NCBI GenBank assembly: GCA_018261955.1
Contig: JAGTRK010000002.1
Span: 124,001 to 188,000 of the forward strand
Reading direction: 5' to 3'
DNA length: 64,000 nt
DNA from: Burkholderiaceae bacterium
GTDB lineage: Bacteria; Pseudomonadota; Gammaproteobacteria; Burkholderiales; Burkholderiaceae
In this document: piece after piece, positions 17,344 through 25,292 of the stretch
Position numbering within the stretch: position 1 is the first letter of the stretch
How the letters are laid out: the number at the start of each line of letters is the position of its first letter
The notes under the pieces: generated by a model
The model's input: only the letters and a program-made list of their open reading frames with translations
Told to the model about the DNA's origin: nothing
Database searches by the model: none
Translations under genes and position numbers: made by a program

Positions 17344-17360
17344 GTTGTAACAAAGTGTTA
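17344..17360. promoter_or_regulatory. Palindromic RstA-like operator upstream of rstA
   Basis: TGTAACA-AAG-TGTTACA is a perfect 7-3-7 inverted repeat containing two GTTACA half-sites. Read on the minus strand, AACACTTTGTTACA matches 10 of 12 fixed positions of the RstA box TACATNTNGTTACA. It is centred about 40 bases upstream of the predicted rstA transcript start. Confidence 0.5.
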
Positions 17361-17392
17361 CAAAAAAGCCGCCAGCAATCTGCTGGCGGCTT
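17360..17392 (-). terminator. Rho-independent terminator after the BMP gene
   Basis: GCCGCCAGC (17366-17374) and GCTGGCGGC (17380-17388) form a nine-pair G/C stem flanked by A and T runs; six T follow on the minus strand. It abuts the rstA operator. Confidence 0.9.
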
Positions 17393-17411
17393 TTGTTGGC
17401 ATGTTACGGAC

Positions 17412-18548
17412 TTATAAACTGCCTTCTACGCCTTCCACCAACCAAGACAAACCACCCAGCTCTTTGTCATCCAGTGCCTTGTCTTTAGCGACTTTTTCCA
17501 CGCCTTTTTGGTCTTTCAATGGACCAACGAAAATTTTACCGCCTTTGGCCAATTCGGCTTTTTTGCTTTCAACCAAAGTTTTGACATCGGCCGGAACCGC
17601 ACTGTTGATATCGACCAAATCGACCCATTTATCGGCAACGCCTTTCCATTGGTCGGCGGTATTGATTTTGCCTGACATGGCTTCTTTAACCGCTTGTGTG
17701 TAGTAATCCCCCCAGTTGATCACAGCCGAAGCCAAATGTGCTTTAGGGCCGTAGGCTTTCATGTTGGAATCCCAACCAAACGCATACACGCCTTTTTCTT
17801 CAGCGGTTTTCAATACAGCAGGAGAATCGGTGTTTTGTAACAACACATCCGCGCCTTGTCCAATCAAACTTTCCGCGGCTTGGCGTTCTTTGTTCATATC
17901 AAACCATGAGCCTGTGAACACCACTTTGGTTTTTGCCGCAGGATTGACGCTGCGCGCACCCAATGTGTAGGCATTGATGTTGCGAATCACTTCGGGGATT
18001 TTCACCGAAGCGACAAAGCCCAAGGTATTGGATTTGGTCATTTTACCTGCCAATACGCCCGCCAAATATGCTGACTCATAGGTGCGCGGCGCGTAGGTGC
18101 CCATATTGGGTGCGTTTTTGTAGCCTGTGGCATGGAAAAAGAACACATTCGGCGTGGTTTGCGCCACTTTTAAGGTTGAATCCATGTAGCCGAATGAAGT
18201 GGTGAAAATAATTTGATTGCCTTTGGCGACCAAATCACGAATCACGCGCTCAGAATCCGCACCTTCTTTGACCGATTCGACCTGTTGGGTGGTGACGGTG
18301 ATGCCTTCTTTTTGTAGGTTTTCAATCATCGCTTTGCGACCATTGTCATGGGCAAACGTCCAGCCGCCATCGCCAACAGGGCCGACATAAACGAAGCCCA
18401 CTTTGACTTCTTTGCCTGCGGTCGCAGCAGGTGCGGCAGCAGTCGGTTTGGTGGCTTCTTTTGAGCCACCACACGCGCTCAAGGTCAGTGCGGTGATGAT
18501 TGAGGCCGCAAATGCCACGCTACGACCAAGGGTATGGGTAAATGCCAT
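17412..18548 (-). CDS. BMP-family ABC transporter substrate-binding lipoprotein
   Basis: A 378-residue lipoprotein: signal peptide with lipobox LSAC at about residues 23-26, an Ala/Pro/Thr linker, then the BMP/PnrA fold (VKVGFVYVGPVGDGGWTFAHDNGR, GNQIIFTTSFGYMDSTLKVA, GVYAFGWDSN). BMP proteins capture nucleosides or purines for ABC import. I start at ATG 18548; the frame extends upstream through the permease gene and is not used there. It is downstream of one permease gene and ends at a strong terminator. The ATPase and second permease expected for such a system are not adjacent. Confidence 0.92.
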   Translation of the reverse strand: MAFTHTLGRSVAFAASIITALTLSACGGSKEATKPTAAAPAATAGKEVKVGFVYVGPVGDGGWTFAHDNGRKAMIENLQKEGITVTTQQVESVKEGADSERVIRDLVAKGNQIIFTTSFGYMDSTLKVAQTTPNVFFFHATGYKNAPNMGTYAPRTYESAYLAGVLAGKMTKSNTLGFVASVKIPEVIRNINAYTLGARSVNPAAKTKVVFTGSWFDMNKERQAAESLIGQGADVLLQNTDSPAVLKTAEEKGVYAFGWDSNMKAYGPKAHLASAVINWGDYYTQAVKEAMSGKINTADQWKGVADKWVDLVDINSAVPADVKTLVESKKAELAKGGKIFVGPLKDQKGVEKVAKDKALDDKELGGLSWLVEGVEGSL

Positions 18549-18592
18549 GTGAATACTCCAGTGAGTTAATAATAAATCATGCAAACAAACAA

Positions 18593-19564
18593 CTACGGTA
18601 AAAACGGTTGCGACAGCGACATCGGTGCGTTCATGCGAATCTTGCGCCAATCGCGCGAAATCCAGCACAGCACCACCACCGTTGCCACGTAGGGCAGGGC
18701 GTTGAGCACCTGCACATTGGTCATAAATGATGCCAAAGACTTCATCCAGCCTGATTGTCCCATCAACCAATCTTGAATTGGCTGATTGGCGGCTTGTACG
18801 GCAAAGCCGAGTGAGCGCATCAAGCCAAACAACAAAGCTCCTAAAATCAAACGAGTTGGATGCCAAGTAGCAAATACCACCAAAGCCACGGCGATCCAGC
18901 CTACGCCGCCCGTGATGCCTTCTTGCCACGCTTTAAACTGTACCAAAGCCACAAACCCGCCCGCAAAGCCCGCCATTGCACCGCCCAAAATAGTCATCGC
19001 ATAACGGATTTTGAGTACATCATAGCCGATGGCGTGTGCCACAGTGGGCGATTCGCCGACCGCACGCACAGTTAAACCGAATTTGGATTTGAAGAGTAAA
19101 ACGCCAAACACCACGCACAGCGTAATGCCCAAATATGCAGGGATGCTTTGATTAAATAGTTCTCCGAGCAAAGGTAATTTGGACAAAAAAGGAATTGCCA
19201 CAGGCGCAAACCCTGCCACCGATAAACCGACATATTTGACGCCGAACAGTGCAGATAAACCTGTGCCGAGGATGGTTAATGCCAAGCCTGTCGCGGTCTG
19301 GTTGGTCAATAAACGCAGCACCAAAAACGCGAACAACAACGCCGCCAAACCGCCCGTCACAGTGCCTGCAAGCATACCCAGTGAGGCGTTGCCCGTATTG
19401 AGCGCGACCGCAAATGCCGAGACCGCGCCGAGCAACATCATGCCCTCAACCCCCAAATTGAGCACGCCAGATTTTTCGGCGAGCAACTCGCCCATGCCTG
19501 CGACGATGAGAGGGATGGATGCAAGTAAAACGCTGGCTAACAAACTGGATACAAAGCCGTCCAT
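18593..19564 (-). CDS. Nucleoside/purine ABC transporter permease
   Basis: A 323-residue inner-membrane permease of the BPD_transp_2 (YufQ/NupQ-type) family with about eight to ten hydrophobic helices. Diagnostic stretches are MGELLAEKSGVLNLGVEGMM near the N-terminus and TVRAVGESPTVAHAIGYDV in the cytoplasmic EAA-like loop. These are shared with branched-chain amino acid and ribose permeases; the BMP partner points to nucleosides. ATG 19564 (MDGFVSSLLASVLLA) is preferred over the 38-codon-longer frame, which crosses the promoter. It forms a two-gene unit with the BMP gene, 44 bases apart. Confidence 0.9.
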   Translation of the reverse strand: MDGFVSSLLASVLLASIPLIVAGMGELLAEKSGVLNLGVEGMMLLGAVSAFAVALNTGNASLGMLAGTVTGGLAALLFAFLVLRLLTNQTATGLALTILGTGLSALFGVKYVGLSVAGFAPVAIPFLSKLPLLGELFNQSIPAYLGITLCVVFGVLLFKSKFGLTVRAVGESPTVAHAIGYDVLKIRYAMTILGGAMAGFAGGFVALVQFKAWQEGITGGVGWIAVALVVFATWHPTRLILGALLFGLMRSLGFAVQAANQPIQDWLMGQSGWMKSLASFMTNVQVLNALPYVATVVVLCWISRDWRKIRMNAPMSLSQPFLP

Positions 19565-19612
19565 AAAGACCTTGGTTGAAATGTGTGTGCGGTTGTAGAA
19601 ATGATGAGCGGT

Positions 19613-19618
19613 ATTATA
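19613..19618 (-). promoter_or_regulatory. -10 element for the permease-BMP unit
   Basis: Perfect TATAAT on the minus strand, about 50 bases before the permease start, in the gap after the hexokinase gene. It suggests that the permease-BMP pair is transcribed separately from the hexokinase. Confidence 0.5.
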
Positions 19619-19723
19619 ATGGGTTTGTGGCGAAAATTTGCACAAAAGTGGTGAGATTCTTGTGCCATTTGCACCCACCCATTGGGCAAGTTTGATATGG
19701 ATTCAATCAAGGTCATTGCCTCT

Positions 19724-21007
19724 TTATAGCCGATTGCCCATCGCCAAAGTCGCATAACCGACACCAATAAAATTGGTTTGCACCGCCAAATCATTGTGCA
19801 AAAACTGCGGCGTGATGTGCGCGGGGATGAGTTGGCGTAATTGTTGTTCCACGCGTTCTTTATACCCTTGGGTTTTCCAAAACAGCGTACCCTCAATTAA
19901 AATCCCAGTGGTGATGGTGCGTTCATCAGAATTATCGGCATTTTGCCCTTTGATAATCGCCGCCAACACCACAGCGGTTAAGTCCGCGCTGCGCTTAATC
20001 ACTGCGCGCGCCGCTTGCGCAATGTGTGGGTCTGGGTAATCGCGTAAATTTGCCACCATACCCGCATGGGATTGAATATCATCGGGGTCAAAAGCGTATT
20101 CGGCAGGTAAATTCATGCACACCTCGCGACCGACCACTTGCCCAAATAGGGGGGCGATGTAGCGACCTGATGCGGCTTTTTCCAAACGTTGTTTATTTGG
20201 GTTGTCGTGGATGCGTTGCTCGTTGAGTGCCTCATCAAACGAGCTTAAAAATTTTGGATGAAAGTTGCCGATTTCCAAATTCACTGCCATCAGGTCAGAC
20301 TCTGACCAACCTTGTTTTTCCTCACGAGTCAGTTTGGTGATTTGACTGACGGGGTAAAACGCTGCTGCGTTCAGCCCTGTTCCCGCAATGAGACCTATGT
20401 ATTGATCGCAGTCCGCCAGCCAAGCACCCGCCAATAATGTGGTGACCGTATCGTTGAGCACAGGTATTTTGCGTGCGGTTTGCTGGTTATTGGCAATCGC
20501 TTTGGCAATCAACTCGCGCAAAGAGCGACCAACCACGTTTTCGACGTTAATGCCCTTGGTCCAAGTGACCAATTGCGCGTCGCCATCGGGTGTATTGGTT
20601 GATGGGTAGGAGAAGCAATAGCCCAAATCAAACTCGGGTTGCTGACAAACCTGATGCACCAAATCCGCTTGGCGTTGAAAAAACACCTCGGCTGAAATCG
20701 CACCGACTTCTTGGGCTTGGCTCATAAGAGTTTCATCGCGTCGTTTGGGTTGGACAAAGGACACTTCGTTTTGGTGAAAGGCAATCTGCGCAGCGCGTAC
20801 ATTCGTGCCGCCCGCATCCAAAACCACCACCTCACCATCGTGTAACGTCTCGGGTAAGCGGGTGAAAGCTGGTAATGCCTTAATCGTTTGATTGGGTTGA
20901 GCCAAACCTTGGGCAATCTCAGCAACCATTTGGTCGCGAATCTCCATGAGTTGCGCTGTGGACAAAGAAATGCTGTGGTTCGCTGTGGTTGTGTTTGTAT
21001 TATTCAT
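19724..21007 (-). CDS. Hexokinase-family sugar kinase (eukaryotic-type fold)
   Basis: This should phosphorylate glucose or another hexose with ATP. The 427-residue protein has the order of motifs of the eukaryotic hexokinase family, not of bacterial Glk or ROK kinases: phosphate-1 loop LDAGGTNVRAA (64-74), sugar-binding CFSYPS (131-136) and WTKG (149-152), catalytic Asp186 in VLNDTVTTLL, then GLIAGTGLNAAAF, LEIGNFHPK and LEKAASGRYIAPLF. Length suits a single-domain enzyme. Start ATG 21007 follows GAGGCAG and overlaps the end of a small upstream ORF. Bacterial members exist but are uncommon in this group, so transfer is possible. Confidence 0.85.
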   Translation of the reverse strand: MNNTNTTTANHSISLSTAQLMEIRDQMVAEIAQGLAQPNQTIKALPAFTRLPETLHDGEVVVLDAGGTNVRAAQIAFHQNEVSFVQPKRRDETLMSQAQEVGAISAEVFFQRQADLVHQVCQQPEFDLGYCFSYPSTNTPDGDAQLVTWTKGINVENVVGRSLRELIAKAIANNQQTARKIPVLNDTVTTLLAGAWLADCDQYIGLIAGTGLNAAAFYPVSQITKLTREEKQGWSESDLMAVNLEIGNFHPKFLSSFDEALNEQRIHDNPNKQRLEKAASGRYIAPLFGQVVGREVCMNLPAEYAFDPDDIQSHAGMVANLRDYPDPHIAQAARAVIKRSADLTAVVLAAIIKGQNADNSDERTITTGILIEGTLFWKTQGYKERVEQQLRQLIPAHITPQFLHNDLAVQTNFIGVGYATLAMGNRL

Positions 21008-21185
21008 GTGGGTCTGCCTCGTGGATGGTGCGAAGGACGCTTTGCTTGTGTTGGGCACGCAAGGATTTATTGCTGCGGCGGTGGCTGCCCGCTTGCCGCA
21101 ACAATGCCGCGGCAACCAGTGGGTTGCGTGGTTTTTGTACTTGCCGCGTTTGTAATGATAAGGATTTGCGTTTGCTGATTTTCAT
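21000..21185 (-). CDS. Small basic protein, possible real gene
   Basis: A 61-residue, Arg/Lys-rich ORF (MKISKRKSLSL ... KPRNPLVAAALLRQAGSHRR). I recall short proteins with a PRNPLVAAA-x-RKAG-H pattern in other Burkholderiales, but I cannot confirm that here. Its TAA overlaps the hexokinase ATG by eight bases (ATGAATAA), an arrangement that could couple translation. No ribosome site is visible before its ATG, which lowers confidence. Function is unknown; the charge suggests nucleic acid or ribosome binding. Confidence 0.45.
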   Translation of the reverse strand: MKISKRKSLSLQTRQVQKPRNPLVAAALLRQAGSHRRSNKSLRAQHKQSVLRTIHEADPHE

Positions 21186-21226
21186 AATGATTTAAATTAA
21201 AACTCACAATCAACGGTGCACGGTGT

Positions 21227-21877
21227 TTACTGCGCACCATCCAATTCGGGCGTTGCTTGCTCGGGCTGGGCTTGCATAATCCAGCCACCGATGATTTCGC
21301 CCGCTTCTTCGAGCCCAATGCGGTTGGTGGAGGAAAACAATTGCACCGTGCCCCATTCGCCCGCCAAATCCGTCAATTGCTTGCGCACCGCGAATAGGGT
21401 TTTATTGCGCTCGTTGTTGGTCAGTTTGTCGCATTTGGTGAGCAAAATGTGAATCGGTCGCGCCAAAGGCACGAACCACTGAATCATTTGGATGTCCAAA
21501 TCGGTCAAACCACGGCGAATGTCTATCATCAGCACCAAGCCTTTGAGTTGGTCGCGCTCTTGCAGATAAGCCGACAGCAAACGATTCCAATGGTCTTTGA
21601 CCGCCAAAGGGGTTTTGGCATAGCCATAGCCTGGTAAATCCACCAAATAACCATAGGTTTCGCCGCGCCGACCGACAGTGAAATAATTGATGTGTTGCGT
21701 CCGTCCGGGGGTGTTGCTCGAGAATGCCAAACGTTTTTGATTGCACAACACATTGATGGCACTGGATTTGCCCGCATTGGAGCGACCTGCAAAAGCAATT
21801 TCAGGGAAAGGTGCTTTGGGCAAATCTGCATAATGATTGACTGTGGTAAAAAACTCACTGTGGTGCAGAATAGACAT
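21227..21877 (-). CDS. engB: Ribosome biogenesis GTPase EngB (YihA/YsxC)
   Basis: EngB is an essential GTPase that assists late assembly of the 50S subunit. The 216-residue protein shows G1 [11 protein letters not shown]2 T in SNTPGRTQ, G3 DLPGYGYAK and G4 TKCDKLT, all in the expected order. The N-terminus ([14 protein letters not shown]) is typical. It is divergent from the cytochrome c4 gene with a 256-base gap that contains the cytochrome promoter. Confidence 0.96.
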   Translation of the reverse strand: MSILHHSEFFTTVNHYADLPKAPFPEIAFAGRSNAGKSSAINVLCNQKRLAFSSNTPGRTQHINYFTVGRRGETYGYLVDLPGYGYAKTPLAVKDHWNRLLSAYLQERDQLKGLVLMIDIRRGLTDLDIQMIQWFVPLARPIHILLTKCDKLTNNERNKTLFAVRKQLTDLAGEWGTVQLFSSTNRIGLEEAGEIIGGWIMQAQPEQATPELDGAQ

Positions 21878-21957
21878 TCATAACTTTCTAAAGGGATAAA
21901 ACCACAATATTTGATTAAAAAAAAGCACATAATTCGCACAAGAATTGCGCTTGCGTC

Positions 21958-21986
21958 TTGGTTTATTGGTTACAGTATTGTACAAT
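21958..21986 (+). promoter_or_regulatory. Promoter of the cytochrome c4 gene
   Basis: TTGGTT (21958-21963), a 17-base spacer and TACAAT (21981-21986). The implied leader is about 140 bases; I see no strong structure in it. Confidence 0.55.
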
Positions 21987-22133
21987 GCCCGTTGAATATT
22001 ACGGCAATTTTGTAACAATCGTGGCAAATGTAAGGCGGTGAAAGATTGCGCCGCGCGCATTGGTCGCCATTGTGACACAAAATGCACCACATCCATTTTG
22101 AGTTTACTCAACTTATAGGTATAGGTTCTGATT

Positions 22134-22922
22134 ATGAAACGTTCTTACGCATATCTTTTAGTAGCGGCGGGCATTGTCGCAGCGATTTCGGGTGTCGCCA
22201 TTGCTCAACAAGCAGCGACACCAGCGGCGACCGCTCCTGCGGCAACTGCTCCAGCAGCAGATGCCGCCACCCCAGCGGCAGTTACTCCTGCAGCGGCATT
22301 TGACATCAAATCAGTTGAAGCCATGCCCGTGGGTGTTGAACGTGGTAAAGCGATTGCAGCGGGTTTGTGCGCCGCATGTCATATGGCGGATGGCAATAGC
22401 GCAGTACCTTTACAACCGAAATTGGCAGGTCAACATCCAGCGTATCTCGAAAAACAATTGATGGATTTCATAACCGTGTCACCCCAAGCGAAGAAAGAAA
22501 ACCCTGACGAGCGCGTTCGTGACAATGCCATCATGAAGGGGCAAGTGGCTTTGCTCTCGGCCGACCCGAAACAATATGCCAATGACGTGAAAAGTTTGGC
22601 AATGTGGTTTGCTTCACAAAAACTGGTTCCAGAAACTTCAAAAGGCGTGAACCCAACTTTGGGTATGGGCATCTACCGTGGTGGCATTCCGAGCAAAGGT
22701 GTGCCAGCCTGTGCGGGTTGTCACAGCCCAACGGGTGCGGGTATTCCAAATAAATACCCACGTGTATCGGGTCAATTTGCCGATTACGCAGAAGTTCAAC
22801 TCAAAGCTTTCCGTGAAGATCAACGCAAAAATAGTCCTGCCAACCAAATGCAAGACATTGCGAAGAAATTAACTGACACTGAAATCAAAGCAGTGGCAGA
22901 TTACATGGCGGGTGTTCGTTGA
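22134..22922 (+). CDS. Dihaem cytochrome c4
   Basis: Cytochrome c4 shuttles electrons in the periplasm, typically from the bc1 complex to terminal oxidases. The 262-residue product has a signal peptide (cut near AIA-QQ), an Ala/Pro/Thr-rich low-complexity linker (about residues 25-55) and two class I haem domains with CAACH and CAGCH haem-attachment motifs. Distal methionines are plausible in KGQ-type segments near the end of each domain. The unusual feature is the long Ala/Pro/Thr linker before the first domain. It sits directly upstream of the cytochrome c maturation genes resB and ccsA, which would attach its haems. Confidence 0.92.
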   Translation: MKRSYAYLLVAAGIVAAISGVAIAQQAATPAATAPAATAPAADAATPAAVTPAAAFDIKSVEAMPVGVERGKAIAAGLCAACHMADGNSAVPLQPKLAGQHPAYLEKQLMDFITVSPQAKKENPDERVRDNAIMKGQVALLSADPKQYANDVKSLAMWFASQKLVPETSKGVNPTLGMGIYRGGIPSKGVPACAGCHSPTGAGIPNKYPRVSGQFADYAEVQLKAFREDQRKNSPANQMQDIAKKLTDTEIKAVADYMAGVR

Positions 22923-22977
22923 TTTTTTAACCTCGCAACCAGTGTGATACATATAAAGCACACAATCAAACGATACC

Positions 22978-23006
22978 ATCGGGCGGCGAATAACCGCCCG
23001 ATTTTT
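22978..23006 (+). terminator. Terminator between cytochrome c4 and resB
   Basis: ATCGGGCGG (22978-22986) pairs with CCGCCCGAT (22994-23002) around a 7-base loop, followed by a T run. It ends only 15 bases before the resB start, so it may limit read-through into resB. Confidence 0.8.
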
Positions 23007-23020
23007 ATGAAATATGTCCC

Positions 23021-25087
23021 ATGAATTCTGCTCGTCTCTCTGAATCCAAACGTGCAACCTCTGACCACGGCTCCTTTGCCGCGCGCCTATGGGATTTTGT
23101 GGGTTCGATGCGTTTTGCGGTAAGTATTTTGACAATTGTGGCGATTGCCAGCGCGATTGGCACCATCATCAAACAAAACGAATCCAAGTTAAATTATGTC
23201 GATAAATTTGGTGAGTTTTGGGCAGGTGTTTTTGCAGCTTTGGGGATGCACGATGTGTACAACCAAGCGTGGTTCTTGGTGATGTTGGTGTTTTTATTGG
23301 CTTCAACCAGCATCTGTTTGATACGCAATACCCCGAAAATGCTGCACGACATGCGTGCGTACAAATTGCACAACCGCACCAATAGTTTGCGCCACATGCC
23401 CGAACACGCGCAGTGGCACAGTCCTTTAAATACACATGAGTTGACCACGCGTGTGGCGCAATTGTTTGAGCGCATGGGTTATCAAGCGCGTGCCAGTCAG
23501 GACAGCGGCGATGGGCAAACCCATGTTTATTTTGCCGCCAAACGGGGTCGCTATAACCGTTTGGGTTATATCCTGACGCACTTGGCAATTGTGGTGATTT
23601 GCTTGGGTGGACTGCTCGATTCAGAATTGTCCATCCGTGCGCAGGTTTTGTTTATGGGCAAAAAGCCCTTGACCAATATGGTGGCGTATCCACAAGTCCC
23701 TGCCAGTGGTTTGTTGTCAAATTCAACCCTGAGTTACCGCGGTGCGGTGCGTATTTCTGAGGGACGCAGTGTGGATTTCGTCGAATTGACCTATGACCAG
23801 AACTCGTATTTATTACAAGACTTGCCTTTTTGGGTGCGTTTGGATAAATTCAATGTGGAATATTACAGCACGGGAATGCCCAAATTGTTTGCATCGGACG
23901 TGACCATCAAGGACAAAACCACGGGCGAAGAATTTTCACAAACCATCAGCGTCAATCATCCTTTGCGCTACAAAGGTGTGGCTTTGTACCAAGCCAACTT
24001 TGATGCCAATGACTCCATCATGCATTTGAAAGTACACCCTTTATTTGGCGCGCAAACCGTGAGCAAAAACATTGATGCGCAAGTTGGTGGTCAGAGTGAA
24101 TTTCCTTTTGGCACAAAAAAATACAAATTGGAATGGCGCGGTTTTAAACCCATCAATGTGTTCCCAACCAATGAGAATGCCAAAGGCTCAACCACCGAAG
24201 CATTTACCCATGCCATGAACCCCAAAGGCGAAACCAAACAATTTCAAAACTTTGGCGCAAGCGTGACCTATGTGTTGCGCGATGATGCGGGCAATGCGGT
24301 TGAATATGTGCAATACGCTTCGCCCGTGATATTGGATGATGCGCCTGTGTTTATTACCGCGCGACGCGATAGTTTGGAGCAAGATTATCAATATTTCCGC
24401 ATTCCTGCCGATGCCGATGTGGGCTTGGCGGATTTTATGCGTTTGCGCGCGGCGTTGGCAGATGAGGGCGCACGCATGAAAATCGCTCAACGGTATGCAC
24501 AATCACATCCGACTGCAGGTGTCAGCGCGCAGCAGATGACCCAAGGCATTGAGAGAACCCTAACGACTTTTGCCACGGGTGGTTTGCAGGGTTTGGGACA
24601 GCAAATTGAATCCACCGTTCCTGAGGCTGAGCGTGATAAAATTGCCACATCCTTGGTGCGCGTGTTGGAAGAGACTTTGTGGGATGGTTTGCAAATGGTG
24701 CGTGCACAAGAAAACTTGCCCGCTCGCACTTTGGATGAGCAACATCAAAAATTTATTCGCATGTCTTTGTACAGTTTGTCGGAGTTTCAACGTTTTGGTT
24801 CGCCCGTGCTGGTTGAGTTGTCGGGGATGGACATCAAGCAGGCATCGGGCTTGCAAGCCACGCGCTCACCGGGGCAATGGTGGGTGTATTTGGGTTCTGT
24901 GATGTTGGTGCTGGGTACGTTGGCGATGGCGTTTATTCGTGAACGACGGATTTGGCTGCACATTACGCCGAACGAGGCGGGCGAAAATACCGTGACGATG
25001 GCCATGAGCAGTACCCGCCGAACCTTTGATTACCAGCAACACTGGGCACAGATGAAGCAAGCCATGCAGACTGAAACCTCGAGTTGA
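23021..25087 (+). CDS. resB: Cytochrome c biogenesis protein ResB (Ccs1)
   Basis: With CcsA, ResB forms the System II haem-delivery and ligation complex in the inner membrane. The 688-residue protein has early hydrophobic helices (FVGSMRFAVSILTIVAIASAIG and a second near residues 85-105), a further helix around residue 185 (LGYILTHLAIVVICLGG), a long periplasmic domain and a final helix near residue 630 (WWVYLGSVMLVLGTLAMAFI). ResB-type WDFVGSMRFAV and KRGRYNRLGYILTHLA are recognisable. Its start has no clear ribosome site. ccsA follows after a 205-base gap that contains a repeat element. Confidence 0.93.
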   Translation: MNSARLSESKRATSDHGSFAARLWDFVGSMRFAVSILTIVAIASAIGTIIKQNESKLNYVDKFGEFWAGVFAALGMHDVYNQAWFLVMLVFLLASTSICLIRNTPKMLHDMRAYKLHNRTNSLRHMPEHAQWHSPLNTHELTTRVAQLFERMGYQARASQDSGDGQTHVYFAAKRGRYNRLGYILTHLAIVVICLGGLLDSELSIRAQVLFMGKKPLTNMVAYPQVPASGLLSNSTLSYRGAVRISEGRSVDFVELTYDQNSYLLQDLPFWVRLDKFNVEYYSTGMPKLFASDVTIKDKTTGEEFSQTISVNHPLRYKGVALYQANFDANDSIMHLKVHPLFGAQTVSKNIDAQVGGQSEFPFGTKKYKLEWRGFKPINVFPTNENAKGSTTEAFTHAMNPKGETKQFQNFGASVTYVLRDDAGNAVEYVQYASPVILDDAPVFITARRDSLEQDYQYFRIPADADVGLADFMRLRAALADEGARMKIAQRYAQSHPTAGVSAQQMTQGIERTLTTFATGGLQGLGQQIESTVPEAERDKIATSLVRVLEETLWDGLQMVRAQENLPARTLDEQHQKFIRMSLYSLSEFQRFGSPVLVELSGMDIKQASGLQATRSPGQWWVYLGSVMLVLGTLAMAFIRERRIWLHITPNEAGENTVTMAMSSTRRTFDYQQHWAQMKQAMQTETSS

Positions 25088-25103
25088 TTTTTATGCTCGC
25101 ACG

Positions 25104-25222
25104 AACAAGCAACCGTCATTGCGAGCCTCGAATGGTTTTCTCGAGGCGTGGCAATCCAGCGGGTTTTTCTGTGGTGACACGGTAGAGATTGCTTTATTGC
25201 GCCGCAATGACGAACGATTGAC
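25104..25222. repeat. Dispersed inverted-repeat element between resB and ccsA
   Basis: The element reads CGTCATTGCGAGCCTCGAAT at its left end, includes GGCAATCCAG and GAGATTGC in the middle, and ends with GCCGCAATGACGAACG. The left CGTCATTGCG and right CGCAATGACG are exact inverted copies. Similar elements lie at 9790, 54950 and 55756. It holds no ORF. Confidence 0.7.
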
Positions 25223-25292
25223 GAGAAGTTTTGAAATCATCCCATTTTATTTTTTGCACCACCACACTTGTTTTTGAATATTGAGGCACACC

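Noticed and set aside
18549-18929. 127-codon N-terminal extension of the BMP protein
   Set aside because: It overlaps the permease gene in another frame; the lipoprotein signal starts at ATG 18548.
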